From Magnetococcales bacterium (GTDB taxonomy: Bacteria; Pseudomonadota; Magnetococcia; Magnetococcales; JADFWU01): a stretch of DNA of 64,000 bases. The notes beneath the pieces were generated by a model. The model was given only the letters and a program-made list of their open reading frames with translations, was not told where the DNA came from and searched no databases. The translations under genes were made by a program, and so were the position numbers. Below are positions 9,072 through 18,473 of the stretch, one piece after another (the first letter of the stretch is position 1; each line of letters starts with the position of its first letter). Location of the stretch: contig JADFWU010000007.1 in assembly GCA_015234045.1 (NCBI GenBank), forward strand, positions 1-64,000. Direction: 5' to 3'.

Positions 9072-9894
9072 CAGAAAGGCCAGAATTGAAGGGAACCACC
9101 TGAGCTGGGATCAATGCCCGATCTGGCCGAAAACAAACGGTAGATTCCGCCTGTTGCAGGATCATTTTTGCAAATAATCGCACCATCGGTTGATGTGTCT
9201 TTCGATTCGGGGCAACCACCTCCATCACACCTGTCTTAGCCTCATAGGTAATCACTGCGTCTAATACCGGACGATGGGCACGAACTGTCCGTTTGCTCTG
9301 TTTACGTTCAACATGTTTATCGGACGTATCTTCACGATAGATAACCGCCTGAATCAATCGGTTCTGTTGGCCTTTTTTGCGCATGCTGTCCCGTTCATAC
9401 AGTTCAAGAAAAGCATTGCTGACATGGAACAGTTTTTTAATACCCTCTTCAAACGCTATACGGTGGTAGTGATTGTCACCAATGGACAATCCCTTGGAAC
9501 CAATAAAGCGGGACCAGCGCGGCCCTTGTCGGTTGAGTTCCGCATACAGAACATCCTCAGCACGACGAAATCCAGTCAGATCATGCAAAAACAACCACAA
9601 CGCCCGATCATGGCGGCTTTCCAAGTCAGGCACGATCTGTTGAGAACCGGCAATAGTGCGTATGGCATCTTGTCCTGGGCTGGATGCCAGGTTAAAAATA
9701 CGCTCGAAATCCGAGTATCCGACTGATCGGACCTCTTCACTCAGTTGATTGATACTCTTTAAAAGCCGCTGTGCTACCAGCCTCTGTTTTCCCTGCCAAG
9801 CCCTGTTTTGGATGGACAGTACATTGCGTTTATTGGAAGCGCATTGCAGCGGATTGAGCGAGGTCCGACGACATTCACTGGCTAAAACAGGCAT
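9031..9894 (-). CDS. Uncharacterised protein at the head of the umuDC operon
   Basis: This 287-residue soluble protein has no signal peptide or membrane segment. I do not recognise a family. The N-terminal half is rich in Arg and Gln; the middle contains WLFLHDLTGFRRAEDVLYAEL; the C-terminal third has a conserved-looking core, VITYEAKTGVMEVVAPNRK followed by VRLFAKMIL. The ATG at 9892-9894 has a GGGAG ribosome site eight bases upstream; two GTG codons just before it are possible alternatives. It is the first gene of the umuDC transcription unit and faces the XRE/ImmA pair. Confidence 0.7.
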   Translation of the reverse strand: MPVLASECRRTSLNPLQCASNKRNVLSIQNRAWQGKQRLVAQRLLKSINQLSEEVRSVGYSDFERIFNLASSPGQDAIRTIAGSQQIVPDLESRHDRALWLFLHDLTGFRRAEDVLYAELNRQGPRWSRFIGSKGLSIGDNHYHRIAFEEGIKKLFHVSNAFLELYERDSMRKKGQQNRLIQAVIYREDTSDKHVERKQSKRTVRAHRPVLDAVITYEAKTGVMEVVAPNRKTHQPMVRLFAKMILQQAESTVCFRPDRALIPAQVVPFNSGLSDGCSLRSRKGYIQ

Positions 9895-10046
9895 CACCAC
9901 TACTCCCTGCTTGTCATTTATTCCGGAACAGATTAAGATATTTTCCGTAAGCAGAACTTATTTTGAGATCTTTCAGGTCCGCTGTCAACTACTATTTATA
10001 TCTGGTTCCGGAACAATGTAGAAACAGAGCACTGGAGTGAATACGC
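9895..10046. promoter_or_regulatory. Divergent promoter region with two TTCCGGAACA operators
   Basis: The gap between the divergent units contains two identical 10-bp sites: TTCCGGAACA at 9921-9930 and at 10006-10015. Both centre on the palindrome TTCCGGAA. The first lies about 27 bases before the start of the umuDC unit, the second about 32 bases before the XRE gene start. TTATAT at about 9996 could be a -10 element for the XRE gene, which would place the second operator at the transcription start. By inference these are binding sites of the XRE repressor. Confidence 0.6.
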
Positions 10047-10367
10047 ATGGCATCACCGATTGGAGAGAAAATTCGCGGCCTACGCAAACAGAAGGGGTAT
10101 ACCCTGGATCAACTGGCAGAACTGTGCGACACCAGTAAAAGTCGTATCTGGGAATTGGAAAACCGGGACAGCGTCCGCCCCACCGCCAATAAGCTTGGCA
10201 AGCTATCCGAGGCGCTGGGCGTGACGCTGGAATACCTGATGAGTGATGATAATAGCCCACCGGAGGACGAAGTGGTGGACCAGGCATTTTATAGGGAATA
10301 TAAAAAAATGCCCACAGATACCAAGAAAAAAATCAGGGAAATGGTGCGAATCTGGAGTGATGAATAA
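10047..10367 (+). CDS. XRE-family transcriptional repressor, DdrO/ImmR-like
   Basis: This 106-residue protein has an N-terminal helix-turn-helix (residues 7-65; GYTLDQLAELCDTSKSRIWELE is the recognition region). A short C-terminal helical segment ends in MPTDTKKKIREMVRIW, a layout seen in repressors that are cleaved or inactivated by a partner ImmA/IrrE peptidase. It probably binds the two palindromes in its own promoter region and represses both itself and the umuDC unit. Its stop overlaps the start of the peptidase gene by one base. Confidence 0.85.
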   Translation: MASPIGEKIRGLRKQKGYTLDQLAELCDTSKSRIWELENRDSVRPTANKLGKLSEALGVTLEYLMSDDNSPPEDEVVDQAFYREYKKMPTDTKKKIREMVRIWSDE

Positions 10368-11218
10368 TGGACCAACCGCGCTCGCCGGTAGATTGGGCCA
10401 TGTTCGTCAATCAAGTCCTGGATCAAGCCTTTGGGCGAGAGCGCCATCCTATCAGCGTGATTGAAACTGCACAGCTTTTTTCAAAAATCAAATTTCCAGA
10501 CGAATCCATCTCCATTGTCCAAGGTGCCGACCTGCCTGGATTTCAAGGCATGCTGATACCAGATCCAAGAGGCCGAAAAGGCTGGGGCATATTTTTTAAT
10601 CATTCTGTCAAACCCAGAACACGGGTACGTTTTACCCTGGCTCATGAGTTCGGCCACTATCTACTTCATCGCCATCAGAAACCAGCGGGATTTCAGTGCC
10701 GTTCCGACACCATGCCGGAGTATGGTGATGTGGCATCCCGACAGGAACATGAAGCCAATCTATTTGCCTCTCATCTCTTGATGCCGCTCCATGATTTTCA
10801 AAGCCAAATCAGTCCTGATGAGATGACTGATTTGAACATGCTCTCTTTCATGGCCCAAAGATACGGTGTCTCTTTGATGGCGATTATCAGGCATTGGCTG
10901 TCTTTTACTCTTCATCCAGCGACTCTGGTTATTTCCCGCGAAGGATATATTCTCTGGTCAATTTCCAGTCAACCAGCAATCCAAACCGGAATGGTATTTC
11001 CTGTCCATAATGATCCAGTTGCCATTCCTGTTGACGCGTTAGCAGCCCATCCGCATATGATCAACTATCCTAAAGAGGGCGCATTAATGTCCGCTGGGAC
11101 TTGGTTTTCAAATCGGGACGTGGTTGAAATGGTGATCTACTCCGAGCGATATGATCTGGTCATTTCACTGTTGCTCTCACTGTCTGACCAGCCTGACAAT
11201 CCGGCTGTCAGATCATGA
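10367..11218 (+). CDS. ImmA/IrrE-family zinc metallopeptidase
   Basis: This 283-residue protein carries the zinc motif HEFGH (residues 93-97) in RFTLAHEFGHYLLH. A third ligand is expected from the downstream QEHEANLFASHLLMP motif (E127 or E129). Members of this family (COG2856) cleave a cognate XRE repressor, as ImmA does in ICEBs1 and IrrE does in Deinococcus. It is coupled to the XRE gene and so is its likely partner. The C-terminal 90 residues may sense the inducing signal. The 3' end overlaps the convergent gene by six bases. Confidence 0.88.
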   Translation: MDQPRSPVDWAMFVNQVLDQAFGRERHPISVIETAQLFSKIKFPDESISIVQGADLPGFQGMLIPDPRGRKGWGIFFNHSVKPRTRVRFTLAHEFGHYLLHRHQKPAGFQCRSDTMPEYGDVASRQEHEANLFASHLLMPLHDFQSQISPDEMTDLNMLSFMAQRYGVSLMAIIRHWLSFTLHPATLVISREGYILWSISSQPAIQTGMVFPVHNDPVAIPVDALAAHPHMINYPKEGALMSAGTWFSNRDVVEMVIYSERYDLVISLLLSLSDQPDNPAVRS

Positions 11219-12469
11219 ATGCAGCCCCTGGTGTTTTGTCAGAACCAACCGTGCCAAGGCAGTGGACATCCAACCATTGCACCAGCGTAACAGCGTAAAC
11301 CGTCTTTTTATCCATGGACTTTCCTGGTAATAAAAACGCCCTTCCTGATGATACATGGTTGTAACAGCCCATTGGGCAATGCGCTCTACGAGACCGGAAT
11401 ATTGATCCATATGGCGACTGAAGGTAAGAATACCTTGCGCTGCGCCGTGAATGTCGTGCGGATACTCCCGATCACTACGCCAACGGGGCGCACCATCAGC
11501 GCTAAACAGATGTTTTGCATAGAAAGCCAGTCCCTTATCATAGGCTTTAGCCCACCTCTTTTCATTATAAACCACCTGTGCCCGATGTAAGGCATCCAGG
11601 ATAAAACCGGTGTGATAGTTGTCAATCTTGACGTGAGAATCTTCGGGAGGATCGGTATAAAACCACGCACCATCCTGGGTTTGGCGATTCACGACATAAT
11701 TCACCAATCTCCAGGCCGTTTTACTGAGTTCCTGATCGGAACAAACTGCCGCATATTGTGCAATGACGGCACCCACAAGGATAGAGACATCCATCACCCG
11801 AACGGTCATGGTCACTGGCTGATAAGAGAGGCAGAGTTCATCAGGTTCATTTTTGAGTTGCTTGAGATCACTAAGGAAAAACGGTAACGCATTCTTGACA
11901 GGCTGAAGAAATGCACGCTCTCCTGTAACCCGATGTGCATAGAGAAAAGCCTCACAAACAAAGCTGGTTACCACAGCATTAGGCGTAAACGCTGGCGAAA
12001 AAAATCCAGCATCTTCCCAAGGGTAAGGATATCCCCACCCTGCCCCACCGGCCGGCGTTGGTTTAACCAGAGTACGCAACAGGTCCAGGAATCCCACAGC
12101 CTCATCCAGATGATGCTGTTCACCACTATATTGATACCGGTCCAAAGAAGCGGTGGCAAAAAGAGCCAGTCCTTTTGGATTATAGGTTTTAGGCGTACCA
12201 AACAGCGGGCGTAGATTGATGGGGAAGCGCATCACCCCCTGGATGGCGACCAATCGCATCCAGCGGTGCCAACCCATGGTCCATCGCAAAATCGGGCTAT
12301 TCAGCCCATCATGCTTATTATGACCACGCCAATCCGATTTCCGTCCCCAGACGTACATCTTATCCAAGATCTGATTGATCTCTTCTGTAGAAGGTGTAAC
12401 AGTATTGGGCACGGACAACTCCTCTGTATAGCCGTCATTACAGGGTTTACCAGGATGGGACATCACCAT
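11213..12469 (-). CDS. Predicted (alpha/alpha)6-barrel glycan-active protein
   Basis: This protein of about 418 residues has helical repeats with aromatic and acidic patches such as GGAGWGYPYPWEDAG, RQTQDGAWFYTDPPEDS and IDNYHTGFILDAL. The pattern resembles six-hairpin glycosidases or polysaccharide-modifying enzymes. No signal peptide is seen. It is the last gene of the minus-strand glycan cluster and follows the asparagine-synthetase-like gene with a short overlap. The start is uncertain: ATGs at 12469 and 12463 are both possible, and the open frame reaches 12505. Confidence 0.6.
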   Translation of the reverse strand: MVMSHPGKPCNDGYTEELSVPNTVTPSTEEINQILDKMYVWGRKSDWRGHNKHDGLNSPILRWTMGWHRWMRLVAIQGVMRFPINLRPLFGTPKTYNPKGLALFATASLDRYQYSGEQHHLDEAVGFLDLLRTLVKPTPAGGAGWGYPYPWEDAGFFSPAFTPNAVVTSFVCEAFLYAHRVTGERAFLQPVKNALPFFLSDLKQLKNEPDELCLSYQPVTMTVRVMDVSILVGAVIAQYAAVCSDQELSKTAWRLVNYVVNRQTQDGAWFYTDPPEDSHVKIDNYHTGFILDALHRAQVVYNEKRWAKAYDKGLAFYAKHLFSADGAPRWRSDREYPHDIHGAAQGILTFSRHMDQYSGLVERIAQWAVTTMYHQEGRFYYQESPWIKRRFTLLRWCNGWMSTALARLVLTKHQGLHS

Positions 12470-14345
12470 TTTTCTCGAACAATTCCACCCACAAAGATGT
12501 GCCAACCATCAAATAGAGTAAAAAATAGTGCCAACGCAAACGATTATCTGGCTGGCTGTGCAAAATTTTATCTACAAAAACAGGATTGAACAGGCCATCG
12601 TCCTTAAGCCGCTGCGGTGATAACCACTCTAGGGCGAAAGGGCGTAAATGGGTACTAAAAAAGTCCGCCGCATTCACTTGGAACCCTGATTTGGGACGAC
12701 TGAGAATCTCATCGCCCAACCAAGGACGAACGACACGGCGCATCAACCCTTTAAGCCGCCCTCCAGGCATCAATTCCTGCCAAGTCAGACGATTGACAAG
12801 CTGAATAAGGGCCTCATCCAAAAAAGGTGTGCGACTTTCCAGGCCAAAAGCCATGCTGACCCGATCCTCTTGCCAGAGAAAATCGTTGACCAGTTTATTA
12901 TCTTCTTCAAACCGTCGTCCCTGGGTCAAATAATCACCCCCACTGTCGGGCCAGTGACCACCCAACCAATGAAAAGCATCGGGCAGATTAGCGTCCAACA
13001 GCCGTGGTCCATAAAGTCTTTGCCGTTGGTGCGGATGGTCCCAAACATTGCGGATAATACCGTAGGCGCGTGGTGTGCCCAGACTGCCTACCATACGGAT
13101 ACCGCGCACCCTCTCTTCCCAACGCAGGGGCGGAATCTGAGGCAAAAACTGTGCTGAAGCGTGAGCAACAGTGCGTAATAGTGGGGTTGCACCTGGCCAG
13201 CGCTTCACTCGGGTCTGGATCTGAAGAAAACGGTGGATCACATAGCCTAAAAACAGCTCATCACCGCCCAATCCAGACAGCGCCACTTTGCAGTGACGGC
13301 TGGCAAGCTGGGCAACTGATGCAGCCTGATACGCGTTGACCTTTGGGGTCTCCAAATGCCACACCAAACGCGGCAACCAGCGGTCAAAACCACCGGGCAT
13401 GGGTTCTCTCAGATTGGAAAGGCCAAACTGGCGCGCTGTCTGCTGGGCACCATCCGCTTCATCAGGATGATCACCGGCCTCAATGGTGAAGGTTTGGGGC
13501 GGCGATCCATCACGATTTAGTTCGCTGGCCACAGAGGCGATAGTTGCGGAATCCAAACCGGCAGAAAGATAGATACCAACCGGCACATCCGCAATCATAT
13601 GACGTTCAACAGCCGAGACAATCTCGCTACGTATCTCCTCCTCGTCTGGAGAACCGGATTTAAAACGGTCTGGAAATGGAGAGAGATGGGTCTGACTAAT
13701 GCGGCCATTCTGCCAAATCAAAACCCCACCTGGAGCAAGTTGGTGAACGCCTTGAAACAGCGTATCCTCACCGGGCACATAACGAAAATTGAGTAGCAGA
13801 TGCAGAGAGGCAGTATCCATCCTGGCCGACTGATTCATAGCAGGCAGAAGCGCCTTCGCTTCAGAGGCAAACAACAACCGTTCACCTTCCTGACGGATAA
13901 AAAGCGGTTTAATTCCCTGTCGATCCCGAACTAAAATTCCCGTTTCACTGTGCGGATCCCAAATGGCAAAAGCAAACATCCCGGAAAGATGCGCTAAACC
14001 GTCAAGCCCATATTCCAGATACTGAACCAAAACGGTTTCGGTATCCGTTCGCGTCTGAAAAGGCGTACCACGCTGTGAAAGTGCGGTTCTGAATTCTGGG
14101 AAATTATAGGTCTCACCGTTATAGATGATCACACCGCGACGGTGGTAATCCCAAAGGGGTTGCGCACCAGCATTAGGATCAATAATGGCAAGCCGGACAT
14201 GCCCCAAACCCACCTGATTCTCCAGATGGATACCCTGACCATCTGGACCTCGGTGGGCTATTTGGCTGATCATTGCTCTCAGCGTCTGTTTTGGACTGCG
14301 ATCACGTTGAGGAGCAGGCCCAAACCATCCAGCGATGCCACACAT
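12447..14345 (-). CDS. asnB: Asparagine synthase (glutamine-hydrolysing)-like amidotransferase
   Basis: This 632-residue enzyme has an N-terminal class II glutamine amidotransferase domain: Cys2 in MCGIAGWFG, then AHRGPDGQG and IYNGETYNF. Its C-terminal synthetase domain has the PP-loop GIYLSAGLDSATIAS. The normal reaction transfers ammonia from glutamine to an ATP-activated carboxylate. Placed in a glycan cluster, it may amidate a uronic acid or other sugar carboxylate rather than make asparagine; that is inference. The DELFLGY motif and a C-terminal FGLESRTPFLDEALI block are as in the family. Confidence 0.88.
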   Translation of the reverse strand: MCGIAGWFGPAPQRDRSPKQTLRAMISQIAHRGPDGQGIHLENQVGLGHVRLAIIDPNAGAQPLWDYHRRGVIIYNGETYNFPEFRTALSQRGTPFQTRTDTETVLVQYLEYGLDGLAHLSGMFAFAIWDPHSETGILVRDRQGIKPLFIRQEGERLLFASEAKALLPAMNQSARMDTASLHLLLNFRYVPGEDTLFQGVHQLAPGGVLIWQNGRISQTHLSPFPDRFKSGSPDEEEIRSEIVSAVERHMIADVPVGIYLSAGLDSATIASVASELNRDGSPPQTFTIEAGDHPDEADGAQQTARQFGLSNLREPMPGGFDRWLPRLVWHLETPKVNAYQAASVAQLASRHCKVALSGLGGDELFLGYVIHRFLQIQTRVKRWPGATPLLRTVAHASAQFLPQIPPLRWEERVRGIRMVGSLGTPRAYGIIRNVWDHPHQRQRLYGPRLLDANLPDAFHWLGGHWPDSGGDYLTQGRRFEEDNKLVNDFLWQEDRVSMAFGLESRTPFLDEALIQLVNRLTWQELMPGGRLKGLMRRVVRPWLGDEILSRPKSGFQVNAADFFSTHLRPFALEWLSPQRLKDDGLFNPVFVDKILHSQPDNRLRWHYFLLYLMVGTSLWVELFEKNGDVPSW

Positions 14346-14376
14346 GTAACGACCTCATACAAAAGATCAACAACGG

Positions 14377-15429
14377 TTAAAAGGTGAACTCAAGGGGTTC
14401 ACGACGTGCGGCCTTAAGCACAAAATCAGTTATGAAATCCGCAACATCAATCGTATCATCCAGAAGCTTTTGATGCGCTGACAGCAACGAATCATCAGAT
14501 TTTTTCAACATATCATCCAGAATTGATTGCAGATTAGGCCAAGAGAAATCCCGCAGATTGTGTACAAGACCGTAGCGACTCTCCTGCTCATCAGTATAAC
14601 CGCGTCCTGTCTCAGCGGCATAGATGGCCGGGACACCCAAAACAGCACACTCTGAGGCCATGGTTGCACTTTCACCCACAAAGAGGCGACAAAAAGCCAT
14701 CAAGTGATGAATCTGCGCGGGATTACCGTGAAAAGCATGGTCAGACAAATCATCAGGCAGCGGCGTTTCCGAGGAGATGATAACCTTACCATATTGAGAG
14801 AGATGGTTGGTGCAACGCCTCAATAATTCAGGTGTCCACCCACTGTCAAACTGATCATGATTGGCCTGCCAGGAGACCGTACGGATAAAGAAGGTTGCAC
14901 CCTCTTGAGCCAATCCATTATCCAGGGCAATCTGCCGGTCGGGGTGAAAACGGCGCGGATGAAGATAGCTCAGTTCATGATACCCTGGATAACGTAGATG
15001 CCGTTTGGGTAACCAGGCTTGATAACAGCGCGGAACCACAACCATCGATGCAAACGGATAAGTAATGGCATTGGAAAGACGGGCATTCTCGGTATCATAA
15101 AACACTACCGAAGGCACCCCGGTAAGGCGACCTACCTGAGCAATGGACACACCAGCAATTCCGGTCATTACGTCTGGCTTAAAAGCGCGCACCACCTTCC
15201 ATAAGGCCCAGTTGCGGGTAATCAGCTCACGAGCCAGAGCGACAAACCCACCACCGCCAAGACTGGAAAGCACTTGGTGTTTCAGTCCCAAGGCATCAAG
15301 AAGATCGGTAGCAATCTCTTTGTGACGGGAGGTGATAAGCACCTCATGGCCGCTTGCCTGCCATTGCTGAATGGGGTGACGGAAAAAATGAACATGGGCA
15401 GGATGAACAATATCAACGATGATTTTCAT
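14377..15429 (-). CDS. DUF354-family predicted glycosyltransferase (GT-B fold)
   Basis: This 350-residue protein begins with IVDIVHPAHVHFFRHPI, the typical opening of DUF354 proteins. A conserved glycine-rich GGGGFVALARELI segment follows. In the second half, LFVGESATMASECAVLGVPAIY matches the nucleotide-sugar binding region of GT-B enzymes such as MurG-like proteins. It probably transfers or processes a sugar of the surface glycan. It lies 31 bases upstream of the asnB-like gene on the same strand. Confidence 0.8.
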   Translation of the reverse strand: MKIIVDIVHPAHVHFFRHPIQQWQASGHEVLITSRHKEIATDLLDALGLKHQVLSSLGGGGFVALARELITRNWALWKVVRAFKPDVMTGIAGVSIAQVGRLTGVPSVVFYDTENARLSNAITYPFASMVVVPRCYQAWLPKRHLRYPGYHELSYLHPRRFHPDRQIALDNGLAQEGATFFIRTVSWQANHDQFDSGWTPELLRRCTNHLSQYGKVIISSETPLPDDLSDHAFHGNPAQIHHLMAFCRLFVGESATMASECAVLGVPAIYAAETGRGYTDEQESRYGLVHNLRDFSWPNLQSILDDMLKKSDDSLLSAHQKLLDDTIDVADFITDFVLKAARREPLEFTF

Positions 15430-15474
15430 AGGCGGCTCACTCTTTATCTAATTCAAAAAGTTGCAACAGAACCG

Positions 15475-16431
15475 TTAACCTGCGCTAAAGCTTTCTATTT
15501 TTTTTCCTTCAAAAAAACTATGCATTAAGAAAATACCAACGATGTTTATCAATCTCCCAGCCACACCACAGAAAATTATCTCAGCAGTACCAACACCAAA
15601 TGGACCCAAGAAAAAAATACATATCCCTTCAGAAACCCCTATACCTTGGACTGTAAGCGGGATCAAAGATGATAAAAAAGCCACAGAAGTGGTGAAAAAG
15701 ACAGGAGTAAATGGCACATCACTCTGTACGCCACGCAACAAAAACAATAAAGCATAAGTTGCCGCAGCCAACCTAACAAAACTAATAATCAGGTTGACTA
15801 ACACTATTCTTCGGTTGTGGTGCTTGAAATACATCAGCGTTTTGAGGACCTGCTCAATCTTCTCTTTTAATCGACCACGGAAACGATCGACTATAAACTC
15901 ATGAACTCGGGTGTTAAATGAAATAAATACGGAAAAGCACAATACTACAAAGATGACAAATAAAAGAAACCAATCCGTACCATAATTTCCATACAAAATA
16001 AAGCCAATTACTGCACAGAAAAGTGTCGCAAAAAAACTGATCAACTTATCCATTATTACGTATAATAGAGAGTCGGAAAGAGGTATGGACCGCTGTAACA
16101 TATGAGAAATTGTAAGATCACCCAACTTTCCTGGCAACCACAATGATAGTGATTGAGAGACAAAAAATGCCTTGAAAAATTGAGCCTTACCTACCTGTCC
16201 CCTACGAGGTGCCCAATAAAAAAGATAGAGATTGATGCCACCCAAACATAGTGAACCGGTAGTAAGAAGAAACCCCAAAAACACCCAAGACGATGATATA
16301 TTATTGATCAAGTATTTCCATTCATCAATGGAACTCAATGATACTATATAGGCCATCAACCCAACTGATGCCATGAGGCGTCCGATAAAAATCAATCGGT
16401 TGCGTTGTACCCGTGATAAATTAATCATCAT
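15475..16431 (-). CDS. Lysylphosphatidylglycerol synthase transmembrane-type protein (UPF0104)
   Basis: This 318-residue protein has about eight membrane segments. The conserved patterns FFVSQSLSLWLPGKLGDL (residues about 89-106) and FLSSLIPLTVQGIGVSEGI (about 253-271) are hallmarks of the LPG_synthase_TM family. Such proteins are common in glycolipid and cell-envelope clusters and may flip or modify lipid-linked intermediates. The start immediately follows the stop of the radical SAM gene upstream. The sequence around it is more AT-rich than the flanking housekeeping regions. Confidence 0.82.
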   Translation of the reverse strand: MMINLSRVQRNRLIFIGRLMASVGLMAYIVSLSSIDEWKYLINNISSSWVFLGFLLTTGSLCLGGINLYLFYWAPRRGQVGKAQFFKAFFVSQSLSLWLPGKLGDLTISHMLQRSIPLSDSLLYVIMDKLISFFATLFCAVIGFILYGNYGTDWFLLFVIFVVLCFSVFISFNTRVHEFIVDRFRGRLKEKIEQVLKTLMYFKHHNRRIVLVNLIISFVRLAAATYALLFLLRGVQSDVPFTPVFFTTSVAFLSSLIPLTVQGIGVSEGICIFFLGPFGVGTAEIIFCGVAGRLINIVGIFLMHSFFEGKKIESFSAG

Positions 16432-17826
16432 CTATTCTTTCCCAAGCAGGAAAAACACTTCCCGCTTTAGCCTATGGTAAAGTCGCATAGGATCCTTACG
16501 CAATAGACGCAATCCAAATAGAAACCGTTTTTTCTGTACCAAACTGTAGAACTTTTTCAACCATGCGTACAACTCCTTACGGTTTAATGTTTTTGACACA
16601 ACTACCGCTCCGTTGAGGACATGTTCTGGCTCCTCAAGTGAGGCAAGAATATCCAGTGATGACCAATCAAAATCATCATCTATTTGAATTATTCCACCTT
16701 TCACAGCATCATCCCATATGTCAGTCCCTGGGTAGGGGATTAGCAGAAACACTTGGAGCAAATGGATTGGGAGCTTTTTAATAAGATCATACGTCTCTTG
16801 AATGTGTTCATTGGTTTCATAAGGAAAACCAATAATAAAGCTGGCTTGAATGTTAATCTTCGCCTTATCCAGAAGCTCAACAGCCCGGATAATCTTATCC
16901 ACCTTATAGCCTTTATTTATATATTCCAATGTAGTTGGTGACCCGGATTCCAACCCCATTGAGACATCAGTAACGTTCATACTTTTCAAAATCTCAATCG
17001 ATTTTGGGGTAATATGGTCGGCACGAGTAGCAACGATGTATTTGAAATTATCAATGAGCCCATTCTCATTCAGAATTTTGGCTATAGCCTTTAATCTTCT
17101 TCGATTTAGAGTGAACAAATCATCCCATATTTTGATTGTACGAATATTAGGATAATGCTCTAAATGTTTTTTAATATACTGAACAATATATTCAGGAGAA
17201 AATACTCTAACATTATCATGTGAAGGGGTAGCACAAAAACGGCAATAAAAAGGACAACCCCGACAAGTCATGATACATAATATGTCATCGTTCAATTTGT
17301 CCATATGCAGCAATGGAATTGGCAATTCATTAAGATCTTGTATAACGGGGGGGCGGCCGGTATTCCGAACAGTACTGGTTTTTTCATCTCGGAAAATCAT
17401 GCCTGGCAACTGTTCCAGACACTCTTGGCTCCAACCTTCATCATACTGTAGTAACAATTCAGGGAAGCTTTGTTCAGCTTCACCAATAACACCAACATCC
17501 ATATCTGGACTAAGATCTTCTGGCCGAATTTCCACATGGGGGCCACCAACGACAACATGGATTCCGCGCCGTTTACAGTTTTGAGCCAGCTCTAACACCT
17601 TGCTCCACACAGCTGTATAGGCTGAAATTCCTACAATATCCGGCTGAAATTCAGCCAATGTTGCTTCATCGGCAAGACCAATTTCAAAGGTAATGCCCGG
17701 AATTTTTTCTCTTGCTGATTCAACGAGATAAGAAAGCCCCAAGGGTGCTGTAACCAACTCCCCAGAGGCATTATAATTGCACGGACATGTCAAGAGAACT
17801 TTAAGGTCAGCAGCACTTTTTTTCAT
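16432..17826 (-). CDS. Cobalamin-binding-domain radical SAM protein
   Basis: This 464-residue protein has an N-terminal B12-binding-type Rossmann region (about residues 8-140; QPDIVGISAYTA and VVVGGPHVE). It is followed by a radical SAM core with the 4Fe-4S motif C191-C195-C198 in CRGCPFYCRFCATP. The radical SAM core continues with SMGLESGSPTTLEYINKGY and ASFIIGFPYET. Such enzymes often perform methyl transfer or other radical chemistry on unactivated carbon. In this cluster the substrate could be a sugar or lipid; the sequence does not say which. Confidence 0.88.
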   Translation of the reverse strand: MKKSAADLKVLLTCPCNYNASGELVTAPLGLSYLVESAREKIPGITFEIGLADEATLAEFQPDIVGISAYTAVWSKVLELAQNCKRRGIHVVVGGPHVEIRPEDLSPDMDVGVIGEAEQSFPELLLQYDEGWSQECLEQLPGMIFRDEKTSTVRNTGRPPVIQDLNELPIPLLHMDKLNDDILCIMTCRGCPFYCRFCATPSHDNVRVFSPEYIVQYIKKHLEHYPNIRTIKIWDDLFTLNRRRLKAIAKILNENGLIDNFKYIVATRADHITPKSIEILKSMNVTDVSMGLESGSPTTLEYINKGYKVDKIIRAVELLDKAKINIQASFIIGFPYETNEHIQETYDLIKKLPIHLLQVFLLIPYPGTDIWDDAVKGGIIQIDDDFDWSSLDILASLEEPEHVLNGAVVVSKTLNRKELYAWLKKFYSLVQKKRFLFGLRLLRKDPMRLYHRLKREVFFLLGKE

Positions 17827-17866
17827 ATTTTAGAATTCTTTCCATGTAGGCGCAACCTACTAATTA

Positions 17867-18472
17867 TTAAAAGAAATCCTGCCATTCAGAGTCTTTTTTT
17901 GATTTGTTGATTGGTTGCTCAGGATATGTAAGTTGAATCCCACCCAGATAAGGTGATTTCTCATCCAAATTTTTGTCGGAAAAACGGCCAAGAACATAAT
18001 TTATCCAGGAGTCACGTCGGGCGATTAGAAATTCCCGTTCCTTCCCTGCATTTCGTGCACTTAAATAACGCTGATAACGTACAATATCGCCCAACAAGGT
18101 TCGAATCCGAAATACACGAAAGGTAAGATAATTACCTATTTGGTCCAAGAACAAATGGAGAAAAACTGCCAAAAAAACATAATAAAACAAAAAAATTTCG
18201 GAATAGACCGCGTAACAAGCTAGAAAAACAAGGGTTTCATAGTTATGAAATATAAGAATTCGTGGACCAAAATAGTCCCATGTCACATAGGATTTAATGA
18301 GATGGTTTAATGGAGTTATTTTGCGGGAATGAAACCACTGGAAAAGAATGTGATCAGAGTCAATGAGTACCGAGGCAGCAATGAAGACCGCTGCCTCGGT
18401 TGAAGATGACCACATCAAAATGGGTAATGCCCCTATCATCCCCACCGCTAAGTGTTGCTTAGCTTGCATCAT
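17867..18472 (-). CDS. Integral membrane protein with His/Asp metal-binding pattern
   Basis: This 201-residue protein has four or so membrane segments. It has spaced residues H7, D38-SDH, HNYE and HLFLDQIGNYL, reminiscent of the membrane-bound metal-dependent hydrolase-like families (DUF457/YdjM-like). A hydrophilic C-terminal tail of about 60 residues ends in polar residues. It lies between two radical SAM genes and starts one base from the stop of the gene upstream. I cannot assign a reaction. Confidence 0.55.
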   Translation of the reverse strand: MMQAKQHLAVGMIGALPILMWSSSTEAAVFIAASVLIDSDHILFQWFHSRKITPLNHLIKSYVTWDYFGPRILIFHNYETLVFLACYAVYSEIFLFYYVFLAVFLHLFLDQIGNYLTFRVFRIRTLLGDIVRYQRYLSARNAGKEREFLIARRDSWINYVLGRFSDKNLDEKSPYLGGIQLTYPEQPINKSKKDSEWQDFF

Positions 18473-18473
18473 A

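Noticed and set aside
18096-18116. GGTTCGAATCC, resembling a tRNA T-loop
   Set aside because: It lies within a membrane-protein gene, and no acceptor or anticodon stems can be built around it. No tRNA gene was found in the window.
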